Positions 42,717-52,411 of a stretch of DNA of 64,000 bases are shown here, one piece after another (position 1 is the first letter of the stretch; each line of letters opens with the position of its first letter). Source of the DNA: Chitinophaga pinensis (GTDB lineage: Bacteria; Bacteroidota; Bacteroidia; Chitinophagales; CAMDFR01); the NCBI GenBank assembly GCA_945897725.1, contig CAMDFR010000004.1, positions 62,001-126,000 on the forward strand, given 5' to 3'. The translations under genes were made by a program, and so were the position numbers. The notes beneath the pieces were generated by a model that did no database searches, was not told the origin of the DNA, and was given only the letters and a program-made list of their open reading frames with translations.

Positions 42717-43277
42717 ATGAAATCTCTAATCATCTCATGCAGCCTTGTATTCTTATCTTTTGCCACTATGTTGGGTCAAAATACCTATTTTACTAAAACA
42801 GGTTCTGTTGACTTTTATTCAAAGGCGACGGTGGAAGAAATTTCTGCTGTCAATAAAAAGGCAACATCCATTCTAGACAAAGTTGCTGGTACTTTGGAAT
42901 TCAGCCTACTCGTTAAATCCTTTGAATTTGAAAAAGCATTGATGGAAGAGCACTTTAATGAAAACTATATGGAAAGTGATAAATTTCCAAAATCAACATT
43001 TAAAGGAAGCATCTCAAATATTAAGGATGTAAACTTTGCGAAAGATGGTACTTATAAAGTATCCACTGCAGGAACTTTAACGATGCATGGTGTAAGCAAG
43101 CAAGTAACGATTCCTGGTACCATTACCATAAAAGGAGGTAAAATAAGCGCATCTTCTACATTTATGGTATTATTAAGCGATTATAACATTGCCATTCCTT
43201 CTGTTGTGAAAGATAAAATAGCAAAAGATATTAAAATAACTGTAAACTGTGATTATGAATTATATGTTAAGCCATAG
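42717..43277 (+). CDS. YceI-family periplasmic lipid-binding protein
   Basis: The 186-residue protein has a signal peptide (LIISCSLVFLSFATMLGQ) and a YceI-type lipocalin-like beta barrel. Marks are the GSVDFYSKATVEEI start, MESDKFPKSTFKGSI and LTMHGVSKQVTIPGTI. YceI proteins bind polyprenoid or isoprenoid lipids such as quinones. A quinone-binding role next to haem c proteins would fit an electron-transfer unit, but that is inference. It overlaps the next frame at its 3' end. Confidence 0.9.
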   Translation: MKSLIISCSLVFLSFATMLGQNTYFTKTGSVDFYSKATVEEISAVNKKATSILDKVAGTLEFSLLVKSFEFEKALMEEHFNENYMESDKFPKSTFKGSISNIKDVNFAKDGTYKVSTAGTLTMHGVSKQVTIPGTITIKGGKISASSTFMVLLSDYNIAIPSVVKDKIAKDIKITVNCDYELYVKP

Positions 43278-44199
43278 CCTCCACAAGAGTTTTAAATTTA
43301 TTTCAAAGAAAGGCAATATCATGATGTTGTCCTTTCTTTTTTTTAGTTTTTGTAACAGTAGCAATCTCTTGGCGCAAGACGATTTACTCAGTCAATTGGA
43401 AGATAAGCCCAAAAAAGAATATGTAAAAAACGCATTCAAATCTTCTAGAGTTATCAATGGACAATCCATGGAATTTATTGCGCATGGTGTATTAGACTTT
43501 AGAATCTTACATCGTTTTGGAAGTGTAAGAGGTGGTGCGTACGAACTCTTTGGCCTAGATCAAGCTTCGATGCGTTTGGGATTCGATTATGGTGTCACCA
43601 AAAACTTGACGCTAGGTTTTGGAAGAAGCACTTTTAATAAAGAATATGATTTTTTAGCAAAATATCGCCCGATGTGGCAAAGTAAAGGACTTCATGCCCG
43701 TCCTTTTTCTCTCGTTTTAATTACAGGAATGACAATAAATTCTGTGAAGTGGGCAGATAAAACCAGAAAAAATTATTTCACATCTAGATTGGGATATTAT
43801 TTTCAAATGATCATTGGTAGAAAGTTCAGTGAGCGATTTACACTTCAAATAATGCCAACCATGGTACATCGAAATATTGTAGCGCTTAGCAGTGATCACA
43901 ATGATATATATTCCATTGGACTTGGCACAAGAGTGAAATTTACCAAGAGAATGGCTTTGGTTTTCGAATATTTTTATGTTATAAATGGTAGACCAAAATC
44001 TTTAGTATATAATCCAATTGCCATCGGACTAGATATTGAAACAGGTGGTCATGTGTTTCAGTTACATTTCTCCAATTCGAGAGGAATGAACGAAAAAGCA
44101 TTTATTACAGAAACAACTAATAATCCTTTCAAAGGTAATATCAGCCTAGGATTTAACTTGTCAAGAGTATTCACAGTACATAATCCAAAGCGATTTTAG
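43264..44199 (+). CDS. DUF5777-type outer membrane beta-barrel protein
   Basis: The reading frame is open from a GTG at 43249. ATG 43264 (311 residues) and ATG 43321 are candidate starts; both keep a signal-like segment ending SSNLLAQD. The body is a predicted 12- to 14-strand barrel. Conserved-looking blocks are MEFIAHGVLDFRILHRFGSV and MRLGFDYGVTKNLTLGFGRS, which I associate with DUF5777. It overlaps the YceI gene by 14 bases and should be cotranscribed with it. A partner role in an outer-membrane redox unit with the lipoproteins is possible. Confidence 0.72.
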   Translation: MLSHSLHKSFKFISKKGNIMMLSFLFFSFCNSSNLLAQDDLLSQLEDKPKKEYVKNAFKSSRVINGQSMEFIAHGVLDFRILHRFGSVRGGAYELFGLDQASMRLGFDYGVTKNLTLGFGRSTFNKEYDFLAKYRPMWQSKGLHARPFSLVLITGMTINSVKWADKTRKNYFTSRLGYYFQMIIGRKFSERFTLQIMPTMVHRNIVALSSDHNDIYSIGLGTRVKFTKRMALVFEYFYVINGRPKSLVYNPIAIGLDIETGGHVFQLHFSNSRGMNEKAFITETTNNPFKGNISLGFNLSRVFTVHNPKRF

Positions 44200-44203
44200 A
44201 ATT

Positions 44204-44584
44204 CTAGAGAAGTAAAAAGTATATAATTGTCATTAATAGAACGAGCAAAAAGGTAATCAAAATACCTAATCTCAAAAATAAGGACAAGGATTGAAGCCCA
44301 ATAATTTTTAGTGTTTGCTGATCTAAAATCTTTATCAGGGATGAATCTCTTACTTGCGCTTCAATAATAAAACCACCTTCTTTTAAAATTGAGAAGGCAA
44401 GTTCATAGTCACTTTCCTTCACTTGCAATTTAGTGCCACCATCTCCAATGGTATACATTGGCGTTACTTGATTTGAGATACTATCTTTTAAAGCACATTC
44501 GATCCCTCTGCTTTCTAGTAATGACATTGGCACATAGAGCTCGCTCACACTTATCCTACTTATAATCGTTACATATCTGTCCAT
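44204..44584 (-). CDS. DUF2007-type small membrane protein
   Basis: The 126-residue protein has an N-terminal DUF2007 domain (VTIISRISVSELYVPMSLLES, then GGTKLQVKESDYELAFSIL) and two C-terminal hydrophobic helices. The domain is a small ferredoxin-like fold thought to sense or bind a ligand; its function is unknown. It lies 22 bases after the CAP gene on the same strand and ends 4 bases from the convergent barrel gene. Confidence 0.8.
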   Translation of the reverse strand: MDRYVTIISRISVSELYVPMSLLESRGIECALKDSISNQVTPMYTIGDGGTKLQVKESDYELAFSILKEGGFIIEAQVRDSSLIKILDQQTLKIIGLQSLSLFLRLGILITFLLVLLMTIIYFLLL

Positions 44585-44606
44585 TATCTTTTTTTGATGG
44601 TCTCAT

Positions 44607-45257
44607 CTACTTCCATGGAGTGCCATAATCTTGGGTCACACAAAAATACCAATATTGACCATGTTCTGCTTTTGAATAAAAGAAGCCGCCTTGTCCAGTA
44701 GATTGAAAGCTACTCTTCAACATATTAGCACGATGAGGTGGCGAGTTATAAAACTGTTTAATCACCTCTTCAGCCACCTGAACGTAGGTTTTGCTTTTAG
44801 TTAGATCGACATAAGCTTTTGCAATGTTTTCGCCTAGGGCTTGACCAACATATCCATAGTTTTCTATGCGCGATTTCATGTCTGCAAATGGACCTGGTCT
44901 GGGATTTACATGACTAAAAAAATTTTGTTTCACCATGTTGTAACTGTGCGTCATGGCTGCGTTGCATAATTTTTCGTCATAAGATAAAGCGGACTTCCCA
45001 TACTGCAATCTTATCTTATTGCTTGCAAAAAACAAGGCTGCATTAAAAAGTCTGATATCCACGTTCTCAGGATGCAGTATTTGTTTAGCAGTTGGTAGAG
45101 CGTAAAATTCTTGCCAACTTAATCCTACATATTGTTCTGCAGGGAAAGAGCTAGAATTGTAAAAACCAGGAATATTCTTTATATAATCCTTCGGGTTTTG
45201 TGCTGTTGTTTGGGTGAAATAAAAACAAAGCACGAGGGGAAAAAGAATATTTTTCAT
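44607..45257 (-). CDS. CAP (SCP/PR1) domain exported protein
   Basis: The 216-residue protein has a signal peptide (ILFPLVLCFYFTQTTAQ) and a CAP domain. The domain carries the usual motifs NAAMTHSYNMVKQNFFSHVNPR, GENIAKAY and NSPPHRANMLKSSFQSTGQGG. The conserved His/Glu cavity residues (His in FSHVN, Glu in GENIA, His in PHRANML) are all present. Bacterial CAP proteins are exported and of unclear function. It is the first gene of a pair with the DUF2007 gene. Confidence 0.9.
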   Translation of the reverse strand: MKNILFPLVLCFYFTQTTAQNPKDYIKNIPGFYNSSSFPAEQYVGLSWQEFYALPTAKQILHPENVDIRLFNAALFFASNKIRLQYGKSALSYDEKLCNAAMTHSYNMVKQNFFSHVNPRPGPFADMKSRIENYGYVGQALGENIAKAYVDLTKSKTYVQVAEEVIKQFYNSPPHRANMLKSSFQSTGQGGFFYSKAEHGQYWYFCVTQDYGTPWK

Positions 45258-45319
45258 AACTGAACTTATAAATATATAACTAAAAAACCATTATTTTTAT
45301 TGTATTAAAGATAGAGCAA

Positions 45320-45910
45320 ATGACATACCAAGAAACGGATAAAGAGATTGCTTCTCTTGTGGAAGCATTGAATGCAACGCAAGAAAAGATACTTCTGTTG
45401 CGCAAGCAAAGGGCTTGGGAGCCTTTCGATGACTATACCTTGAAGGATAATGAAGGAAGAGACGTATTACTTTCTTCATTGTTTAAAGATAAAGATGAAC
45501 TTCTGTTGATTCACAATATGGGCAAATCATGTGTGTATTGCACTTTATGGGCGGATGGTTTTAGTAGTTTAACCAAGGCACTGAACGATAGAGTTCCTTT
45601 TGTTTTAGTTTCACCAAATCCGCCAGAAATAATGAAAGCTTTTGCGGAAAGCAGGTGTTGGGAATTTACTTGTCTATCAGCACATAATTCTAGCTTCACA
45701 GCAGATGCGGGCTTTTCTTATGAAAAGGAAGGGAAGACTTTCTATCATCCTGGGGTTTCTGCTTTTGCGAAAAAAGATGGGAAAATATATCGAACAAATA
45801 AAGATTATTTTGGGCCTGGTGACATGTATAGCAACGTTTGGCATTTTTTTGATCTATTATCCAGAGGACAAAACGATTGGCAACCTAAGTTTATTTACCC
45901 ATCAGAATAA
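45320..45910 (+). CDS. DUF899-like thioredoxin-fold protein
   Basis: The 196-residue cytoplasmic protein shows a thioredoxin-like fold of the DUF899 type: WEPFDDYTLKDNEGRDVLLSSLF, then SCVYCTLWADG with a C-x-x-C, and later SAFAKKDGKIYRT. The cysteine pair suggests redox or peroxidase-like chemistry, though the family function is unclear. It stands alone between divergent and parallel neighbours. The ATG at 45320 is consistent with the helical start of the family. Confidence 0.8.
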   Translation: MTYQETDKEIASLVEALNATQEKILLLRKQRAWEPFDDYTLKDNEGRDVLLSSLFKDKDELLLIHNMGKSCVYCTLWADGFSSLTKALNDRVPFVLVSPNPPEIMKAFAESRCWEFTCLSAHNSSFTADAGFSYEKEGKTFYHPGVSAFAKKDGKIYRTNKDYFGPGDMYSNVWHFFDLLSRGQNDWQPKFIYPSE

Positions 45911-45964
45911 GTCTTCAACCCTCTAATAAATGCTTAATTTTACTTTTTAATTAAATAATAAATT

Positions 45965-46858
45965 ATGAAAAATATCAGTGTTATTGGCGCAGGTACTATG
46001 GGTAATGGAATTGCGCATGTTTTTGCATTAAAAAACTATTCTGTCAGCTTAATCGATGTAAGTGCTGATGCACTTGCAAAAGCAATTGCTACCATAGAAA
46101 GAAACAGTGAACGAATGGTAACAAAAGGGACGATTACTGAGGAAGAAAAACAACAAACGTTACAAAATATCAAAACCTACACCGATATTTCAGAAGGTGT
46201 GGCCAATGCAGATTTAATTATTGAAGCTGCTACAGAAAATATTGACTTGAAACTAAAAATTTTCCAACAAATGGATGCCGCTGCTCCAGCAGATTGTATC
46301 CTAGCAACCAATACATCTTCTATCTCCATTACAAAAATGGCTGCAGTAACCAAAAGACCCGATAAAGTTATTGGTATGCATTTTATGAATCCAGTTCCTG
46401 TGATGAAATTAGTAGAAGTGATTCGAGGGTACGCTACCAGCGATGCGGTATGTCAAAAAATCATGGACTTGAGTAGAATGCTTGGAAAGACTCCAACAGA
46501 AGTAAATGACTATCCAGGCTTTGTTGCTAATAGGATCCTGATGCCAATGATTAATGAAGCGATCATCACATTGTATGAAGGTGTTGCAGGTGTTGAAGAG
46601 ATTGATACAGTAATGAAGTTAGGAATGGCACATCCAATGGGACCTTTGCAGTTAGCAGACTTTATTGGGCTTGATGTCTGCCTTTCCATCTTAAATGTGC
46701 TTTATACAGGCTTTGGAAATCAGAAATATGCACCATGTCCATTGTTAGTGAATATGGTTACTGCTGGTTACAAAGGCGTAAAGTCAGGAGAAGGATTTTA
46801 TAAGTATGAGGCAGGTGTCAAAGACAGCAAAGTGTCTAGCATGTTTAGTAAAAAATAA
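45965..46858 (+). CDS. 3-Hydroxybutyryl-CoA / 3-hydroxyacyl-CoA dehydrogenase
   Basis: The 297-residue enzyme has the NAD motif VIGAGTMGNGIAHVFA, the CoA/adenosine region ILATNTSSISIT and catalytic His in GMHFMNPVPVMKLVEVI. The C-terminal helical domain contains DYPGFVANRILMPMINEA and HPMGPLQLADFIGLDV. It interconverts 3-hydroxyacyl-CoA and acetoacyl-CoA in beta-oxidation, butanoate metabolism or amino acid breakdown. Stand-alone genes of this size are usually called hbd, but no partner thiolase or crotonase is near. The TPR gene follows after 3 bases. Confidence 0.92.
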   Translation: MKNISVIGAGTMGNGIAHVFALKNYSVSLIDVSADALAKAIATIERNSERMVTKGTITEEEKQQTLQNIKTYTDISEGVANADLIIEAATENIDLKLKIFQQMDAAAPADCILATNTSSISITKMAAVTKRPDKVIGMHFMNPVPVMKLVEVIRGYATSDAVCQKIMDLSRMLGKTPTEVNDYPGFVANRILMPMINEAIITLYEGVAGVEEIDTVMKLGMAHPMGPLQLADFIGLDVCLSILNVLYTGFGNQKYAPCPLLVNMVTAGYKGVKSGEGFYKYEAGVKDSKVSSMFSKK

Positions 46859-46861
46859 AAT

Positions 46862-48580
46862 TTGAAAGCTTTCTTTATTATCTTTCTCTGCTCATTTTCG
46901 TTTTATTTGTTCGCTCAACAAAATGAAGCAAACAGATATATTCAAATTGGGAAAGATTCAGCAACGAATAAAAATTATGTTGCCGCTTTATCAAATTATA
47001 AGCGAGCATTGAAGATTCAACCATTCAATGCGACGATTCTTGATTTAATTGGTGAGTCTTTTATCAAAACCACTCAGTACGATTCCGCTATCTCTGTATT
47101 TATGCAAGCTATCAAGTTAGATAGCAACAATCTTTTATACAGAAAAAAAACAGGCATGCTTTTCTATCATTTGAAGCGCTATGAAACTGCTATTCCTTAC
47201 CTTGAAACGGTTGTTAAATATAGTAAATCGGATGATAGCTTCACTTGCACTATTGCCATATGTTTGTATGAGATGAAGCAATACCAGAAAGTGATACCTC
47301 TCTTGAATGCATATCTTATGCTTCATGATGATAATGTAATAGCATTGAAATATATAGGACTTAGTTATATGGCCACCAATTCATATTCAGAGGCTATTTC
47401 ATCCTTTGAGAAGGCGCTTTTCTTCACTCCAAATAACCCTCAAATCCTCAACTATTTGGCTATTAGTCAAAGGAATGTTGGACAGACAACTGCAGCTTTA
47501 TCTAATTTTGAACTTGCCCATAACTATGCACCAAATGATGTAGATATTGGTCTAATGCTGGCAGAAAGTAGGTTTCAAATAGCTCAATATGGAAAAGCAC
47601 GTGAGTTATACTTTCAATTTATAGCCCAATGTCCTAATCAAGATGAACTCAATTTTTATATTGCCAATTCTTTTTTTAATGAGCAAAATATGGATTCGTC
47701 TATTGTTTATTATAAGTATGCTCTTGCTATCAATGCCAATTATGATAAGTGTTATGAGCCAATTGCAGCGGCCTATCTTCGAACAAAAAAGTTTGATGGC
47801 GCTGTGGAATTTTACAGCAAAGTACAAAGCATTCATAATTCAGCATCCATTAATAATTTCTTAGGGCTTTCCTTTTTAGGGCTCAAAAATTATCTTAAAG
47901 CAAAGGACTATTTTAGTCAAGCTATTTTGATAGATAATAAAATGGGCATTGCTTATTTTAATTTAGGTCGTGTCGAAGATTTATTAAATGATAAGGAAGG
48001 GGCACTGATAAGTTTTAAAAATGCAAAAAATCTAATGCCTGGAGATGTCGATGCCCTGAACTATTTGGCAAAAGCCTATGCTAAAGTGGGAGATGCCTCT
48101 AATGCGATAGATAATTATCTGAAGGCACTGGAAATAGAACCAAACACGGCCAACTTATACAAGGTTGCCGAATTGTATTGCTCAGAAAAAAATTACGACG
48201 CAGCCTTTGATATATTTCAAAAACTTTCAGCATTAGATCAGTCAAATGCTCACTTGTACTATAAACAGGGTTGGTGTTTAGATGCTAAGAAATCTTTTTT
48301 GGAGGCAATAACGATGTATCAGATAGCATTACAATATCAAGAAAACAACAAGGATTTTCTGTTAGCTATTGGAAATGATTATTTTCAATTGGAAGAGTAT
48401 AAAAACGCGATAATCTATTTAAATCTCGCACTTAATCAAGATCCTAATTTTGCGAAAGCATATTATTTGTTGGGATATACCAAATATAATTTGGGTAAAG
48501 TGAAAGAGGCAAAAGAACTTTTTTTAAAAGCTAATACCTTGGACTCAAGCTATAGCTTACCTGGTTTTCTGAAGCAGTAG
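46862..48580 (+). CDS. Tetratricopeptide repeat protein
   Basis: The 572-residue protein starts at TTG 46862 and has a signal peptide (FIIFLCSFSFYLFAQQ). Almost the whole length is TPR units, about 14 by eye, for example YVAALSNYKRALKIQPFNAT and AKAYYLLGYTKYNLGKVKEA. It should act as an exported scaffold. It lies 3 bases after the dehydrogenase gene, so it is translated from the same transcript, although no functional link is apparent. Confidence 0.88.
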   Translation: MKAFFIIFLCSFSFYLFAQQNEANRYIQIGKDSATNKNYVAALSNYKRALKIQPFNATILDLIGESFIKTTQYDSAISVFMQAIKLDSNNLLYRKKTGMLFYHLKRYETAIPYLETVVKYSKSDDSFTCTIAICLYEMKQYQKVIPLLNAYLMLHDDNVIALKYIGLSYMATNSYSEAISSFEKALFFTPNNPQILNYLAISQRNVGQTTAALSNFELAHNYAPNDVDIGLMLAESRFQIAQYGKARELYFQFIAQCPNQDELNFYIANSFFNEQNMDSSIVYYKYALAINANYDKCYEPIAAAYLRTKKFDGAVEFYSKVQSIHNSASINNFLGLSFLGLKNYLKAKDYFSQAILIDNKMGIAYFNLGRVEDLLNDKEGALISFKNAKNLMPGDVDALNYLAKAYAKVGDASNAIDNYLKALEIEPNTANLYKVAELYCSEKNYDAAFDIFQKLSALDQSNAHLYYKQGWCLDAKKSFLEAITMYQIALQYQENNKDFLLAIGNDYFQLEEYKNAIIYLNLALNQDPNFAKAYYLLGYTKYNLGKVKEAKELFLKANTLDSSYSLPGFLKQ

Positions 48581-48581
48581 A

Positions 48582-48875
48582 TTAAGGGAACTCTACATTA
48601 CAAATGCTACCTATTGGTATATGTTTACCACCCTTTAGCATAATAGAGTTGTTGGTTTTTGACCAAACGGTACTTTCGGTATATCTATAGCCTTCTTTCG
48701 TATTGAAAAAAAGTTTCACCGTACTTTTATTGTTATTGCCTATAATCATTGCTTGAAACAAGCGCCTTAAAAGTGAATTGAGCTCAATTTGAGTGCTTTT
48801 TTGGAAAATGTTTTCAAATTCAACCTGAGCTAAATCGTCTTTAGATAAGTAAGTTGCGGATAAATAGTTTGCCAT
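48582..48875 (-). CDS. Small hypothetical protein
   Basis: The 97-residue protein starts with MANYLSATYLSKDDLAQVEFENIF and has a beta-rich C terminus (MLKGGKHIPIGSICNVEFP). There is no signal peptide, membrane segment or familiar motif. The end of the frame lies 1 base from the TPR stop, on the opposite strand. Composition looks protein-like and the flanking gaps support a gene, but its function is unknown. Confidence 0.6.
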   Translation of the reverse strand: MANYLSATYLSKDDLAQVEFENIFQKSTQIELNSLLRRLFQAMIIGNNNKSTVKLFFNTKEGYRYTESTVWSKTNNSIMLKGGKHIPIGSICNVEFP

Positions 48876-49001
48876 AAGTAATGTTTTTGTGTTTAGCCAG
48901 TAATTTCTTTCTATTTGTTTATACGAAAGACTTTATACAAAGTTTCAATTTCCCTTAATTATTGATTCCTCCTTGAATGAGACCATACTAAAATCGCAAA
49001 A

Positions 49002-50843
49002 ATGATTTGGGTTATTTTTACAATCTTTGTGTACGTATTCATCAAAAAGCTTTTCTACCTGGGATTGGAATCAGAAAATAAAACAGACAAACTTGTCGAC
49101 TATCATTTATTAAAGAGAATTTTTTTGTTGGCCATGCCCTTCAAAAAGATATTTTACCTCTGTATAGTACTATCCATCATTCTGGCTTTTATAGCGCCAT
49201 TAAGACCAATTTTAATCAGCTATGCTATTAATCATTATATTTTTAATCATCAGATAGATGGTCTCTTGTTTATTTCTATAGTGCTGATCGCTTTACTACT
49301 TGTGGAAACTATAGTACGTTATTTTTTTACCTATCAAACAGAATGGCTGGGACAAACGGTCATCAAAAATTTGCGTGTAAAAATTTATCATCATATCATT
49401 AATCTTAGATTACGCTTTTTTGATCAAACGCCTATCGGCACTGCTACCACAAGAACGATCAGTGATATGGAATCTATTAATGAAATTTTTGCCCAAGGCT
49501 CTATTTCTATTCTGGCTGATCTTTTGATGATTATTGTCATCATCATTATTATGTTTTTTTATCAATGGAAATTAGCCTTAGCAAGTCTAAGTACCCTCCC
49601 ATTATTTGTTTATGCTACCTATCAATTTAAAGAAAATATTAAAAAAGCTTTTCAACGTGTAAGAGCTGAGGTAGCTCGTTTAAACGCATTTTTACAAGAA
49701 CACATTAGTGGCGTAAAAATTATTCAACTGTTCAATGCCAGCGATAGGGAATACGATAAGTTTACTGCCATCAATAAGTCTCAGATGCAAGCGCACATAG
49801 ACTCTATAAGGCATTATGCCATTTTTTTTCCAATAGTGGAAATTCTTTCTACTATTTCTGTTTCATGTATGATTGGCATTGGCTCTTTTCTATTTATAAA
49901 CGGAACATTAGACTTAAATAAAGATGCAGGAATGCTTACGATGTTTATCTTACTCATCAACATGCTGTATAGACCTCTAAGAATGTTAGCAGATAAATTC
50001 AATACACTTCAAATGGGAATGGTGGCGAGCGAAAGAGTTTTCAATATCATAGATAAAAAGGACTATATAGACAATACTGGAATTTACTCTCCAGAAGCAC
50101 TAGCTGGGAAACTAACATTCAAAAATGTTCATTTTGAATACGTTTCACAAACTCCTATTCTTAAAAATGTTTCTTTTGAAATTAATGCAGGTGAAGTACT
50201 AGCACTCGTTGGTGCGACTGGTTCTGGCAAGACTTCCACCTTGGCAATTATCTCTAGATTTTATGAATATCAAAGTGGTGAAGTTAGGATAGATGATGTC
50301 AATATTCGAGATTATGAATTAAACGCTCTTAGAAGAAAAATGGCATTGGTACTACAAGATGTTTTTTTATTCAAAGGGACCATTTATGAAAATATTACCA
50401 TGGGCGACAAATCCATCACCCTTGAGGATGTCAAGTATGCTTCTACATTATTAGGTCTACACAATTTCATTATGACATTGCCGGGCGACTACTTATATGA
50501 GGTAAAGGAAAGAGGAATTACCCTTTCTGTTGGTCAAAGACAACTGATCTCATTTGTTCGAGCCTTAGTCATTAACCCTTCTATATTAATACTAGACGAG
50601 GCAACTTCTTCAGTAGATTCTGAAAGTGAAGTGTTAATTCAAGAAGCCATTGATAAGTTAGTCAAAGGAAGAACATCTATTATTGTCGCTCATAGATTGA
50701 GTACAATAAAGCATGCAGACAAGATATTGGTATTCTCACAAGGAGAAGTTATTGAATCGGGTACCCATCATCAATTGATAGAGAAAAATGGGGCCTATAA
50801 AAAACTCTATGAAATGCAGTATAGCAAAGAGCAGCATGGATAA
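49002..50843 (+). CDS. ABC exporter with fused permease and ATPase (MsbA/MdlB-like)
   Basis: The 613-residue half-transporter has six membrane helices (residues about 45-320) followed by an ATPase domain. Walker A is GATGSGKT, the signature is LSVGQRQLISFVRAL, Walker B is ILILDEATSSVD and the switch His lies in IVAHRLSTIKHA. The LSVGQ form in place of LSGGQ is a feature of one subfamily of bacteroidete/firmicute exporters. Candidate substrates are lipids, drugs or peptides. A short N-terminal hydrophobic segment (WVIFTIFVYVFIKKLFYLG) precedes the core. It forms a single-gene unit. Confidence 0.92.
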   Translation: MIWVIFTIFVYVFIKKLFYLGLESENKTDKLVDYHLLKRIFLLAMPFKKIFYLCIVLSIILAFIAPLRPILISYAINHYIFNHQIDGLLFISIVLIALLLVETIVRYFFTYQTEWLGQTVIKNLRVKIYHHIINLRLRFFDQTPIGTATTRTISDMESINEIFAQGSISILADLLMIIVIIIIMFFYQWKLALASLSTLPLFVYATYQFKENIKKAFQRVRAEVARLNAFLQEHISGVKIIQLFNASDREYDKFTAINKSQMQAHIDSIRHYAIFFPIVEILSTISVSCMIGIGSFLFINGTLDLNKDAGMLTMFILLINMLYRPLRMLADKFNTLQMGMVASERVFNIIDKKDYIDNTGIYSPEALAGKLTFKNVHFEYVSQTPILKNVSFEINAGEVLALVGATGSGKTSTLAIISRFYEYQSGEVRIDDVNIRDYELNALRRKMALVLQDVFLFKGTIYENITMGDKSITLEDVKYASTLLGLHNFIMTLPGDYLYEVKERGITLSVGQRQLISFVRALVINPSILILDEATSSVDSESEVLIQEAIDKLVKGRTSIIVAHRLSTIKHADKILVFSQGEVIESGTHHQLIEKNGAYKKLYEMQYSKEQHG

Positions 50844-50924
50844 TGATAAGACATAGTGGTAATTGGTAAAATAACCATTGGCATCCATACCTCTGAAACA
50901 ACATTGTGGTCAAATCTGTTTAAA

Positions 50925-50956
50925 TAAAAAATCCGAATTCAAAGATTCGGATTTTC
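50925..50956. terminator. Bidirectional rho-independent terminator between the ABC exporter and gltA
   Basis: AAAATCCGAAT and ATTCGGATTTT pair over 11 bp around a 6-base loop, with A- and T-runs on both sides. It can serve convergent transcripts from the exporter (+) and gltA (-). Confidence 0.88.
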
Positions 50957-51003
50957 TATTCAAGGATATATTGTGAGTCTTAATCAACAAAAAATAATGC
51001 TTA

Positions 51004-52293
51004 CTATTTTCTATCTGACAAGTTAATGAAAGAACGTAATGGCTCGCCAACATAGATCTGACGTGGACGACTAATTGGTTCATTGTTATCACGCATTTCT
51101 TTCCATTGCGCTATCCAGCCTGGAAGTCTACCCAAAGCAAAAAGTACCGTAAACATTTGTGTAGGGAACCCTAAAGCTTTGTAAATAATACCAGAATAAA
51201 AATCAACGTTTGGATATAATTTTCTTTCAATAAAATAATCATCTTTTAATGCAATTTCTTCTAATTGTTTTGCAATATCCAATAAAGGATCATTCACACC
51301 TAGTTTATTCAAAACATTGTCACAAGCCACTTTGATGATTTTGGCGCGTGGGTCAAAATTCTTGTACACTCTGTGACCAAAGCCCATTAATCTGAATCCG
51401 CTATTTTTGTCCTTAGCTCTTTCCATGGCTTTAACACAATCACCTCCATCGGCTTTAATTTCTTCTAACATCTCCAATACCATCTGGTTTGCGCCTCCAT
51501 GCAATGGTCCCCATAATGCAGCTATACCCGCAGAAATAGAGGCATATAGATTGGCATGCGAAGAACCAACCATTCTTACAGTAGATGCAGAACAATTTTG
51601 TTCGTGATCTGCGTGTAAAATCAATAATTTATTCATCGCATCCATAATCACTGGATCACAATCAAATGGTTCTGTAACATGACCAAAGGTCATTTTTAAA
51701 TAATTTTCTACATAGTTTAAGCTGTTATCTGGATATACCATTGGGTGTCCAATGCTATGCTTATATATCATAGAACACAAGGTTGGCATTTTTGCCATTA
51801 AACGAGTAATAGTTAATTGTATGTCTCCTTCACTTCTATGTGGGTTTAAGGAATCAGGATAAAATGAAGACATCATACTCATTACTGCCATCAACTTACC
51901 CATTGGATGAGCACCGGTAGGATAGGCATTCAAAACAAGCTTTACATCTTCGTGTACAAGGGTATGTTTGGAAATAGTTTTTGTATAATTATCTAGCTGT
52001 TCTTTATTAGGAAGCTCACCATGTATCAATAGATACGATACTTCAAGGAAACTGCATTTTGAAGCAAGGTCTTCAATCGAGTATCCACGATGTCTGAGAA
52101 TTCCCTCTTCACCATCTAGAAATGTGATTTTACTAGTGCATGAACCTGTGCTTTTATAGCCTACATCATAGGTGATATAACCACTATCGTCCCTAAGTTT
52201 ACCAATATTGAAACCTAAATCCCCTTCAGATCCTTTTATAATGGGCATTTCGAAGTTCTTATCGTCAATAGTTATGATTGCTTTATCTGCCAT
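51004..52293 (-). CDS. gltA: Citrate synthase
   Basis: The 429-residue type II enzyme joins acetyl-CoA and oxaloacetate to start the TCA cycle. Active-site regions are present: ILHADHEQNCSASTVR, MGFGHRVYKNFDPRAK and NVDFYSGIIYKALG, supplying two His and one Asp. The N-terminal beta-rich segment and GILRHRGYSIEDLA are typical of Gram-negative enzymes. A TAACTTTG -7 element lies 45 bases upstream. Confidence 0.97.
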   Translation of the reverse strand: MADKAIITIDDKNFEMPIIKGSEGDLGFNIGKLRDDSGYITYDVGYKSTGSCTSKITFLDGEEGILRHRGYSIEDLASKCSFLEVSYLLIHGELPNKEQLDNYTKTISKHTLVHEDVKLVLNAYPTGAHPMGKLMAVMSMMSSFYPDSLNPHRSEGDIQLTITRLMAKMPTLCSMIYKHSIGHPMVYPDNSLNYVENYLKMTFGHVTEPFDCDPVIMDAMNKLLILHADHEQNCSASTVRMVGSSHANLYASISAGIAALWGPLHGGANQMVLEMLEEIKADGGDCVKAMERAKDKNSGFRLMGFGHRVYKNFDPRAKIIKVACDNVLNKLGVNDPLLDIAKQLEEIALKDDYFIERKLYPNVDFYSGIIYKALGFPTQMFTVLFALGRLPGWIAQWKEMRDNNEPISRPRQIYVGEPLRSFINLSDRK

Positions 52294-52337
52294 AAAATAG
52301 AAATTTATATATAATTAATTGGGATTGATTTCGCCTT

Positions 52338-52345
52338 CAAAGTTA
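52338..52345 (-). promoter_or_regulatory. Bacteroidete -7 element (TAACTTTG on the minus strand) before gltA
   Basis: Reads CAAAGTTA on the plus strand, 44 bases upstream of the ATG at 52293. Confidence 0.55.
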
Positions 52346-52411
52346 GAATGAAATAATACAAATTCAAACAATATTAAACCAAATATTTCATGCGTTCAAA
52401 ATCAAGCCTTC

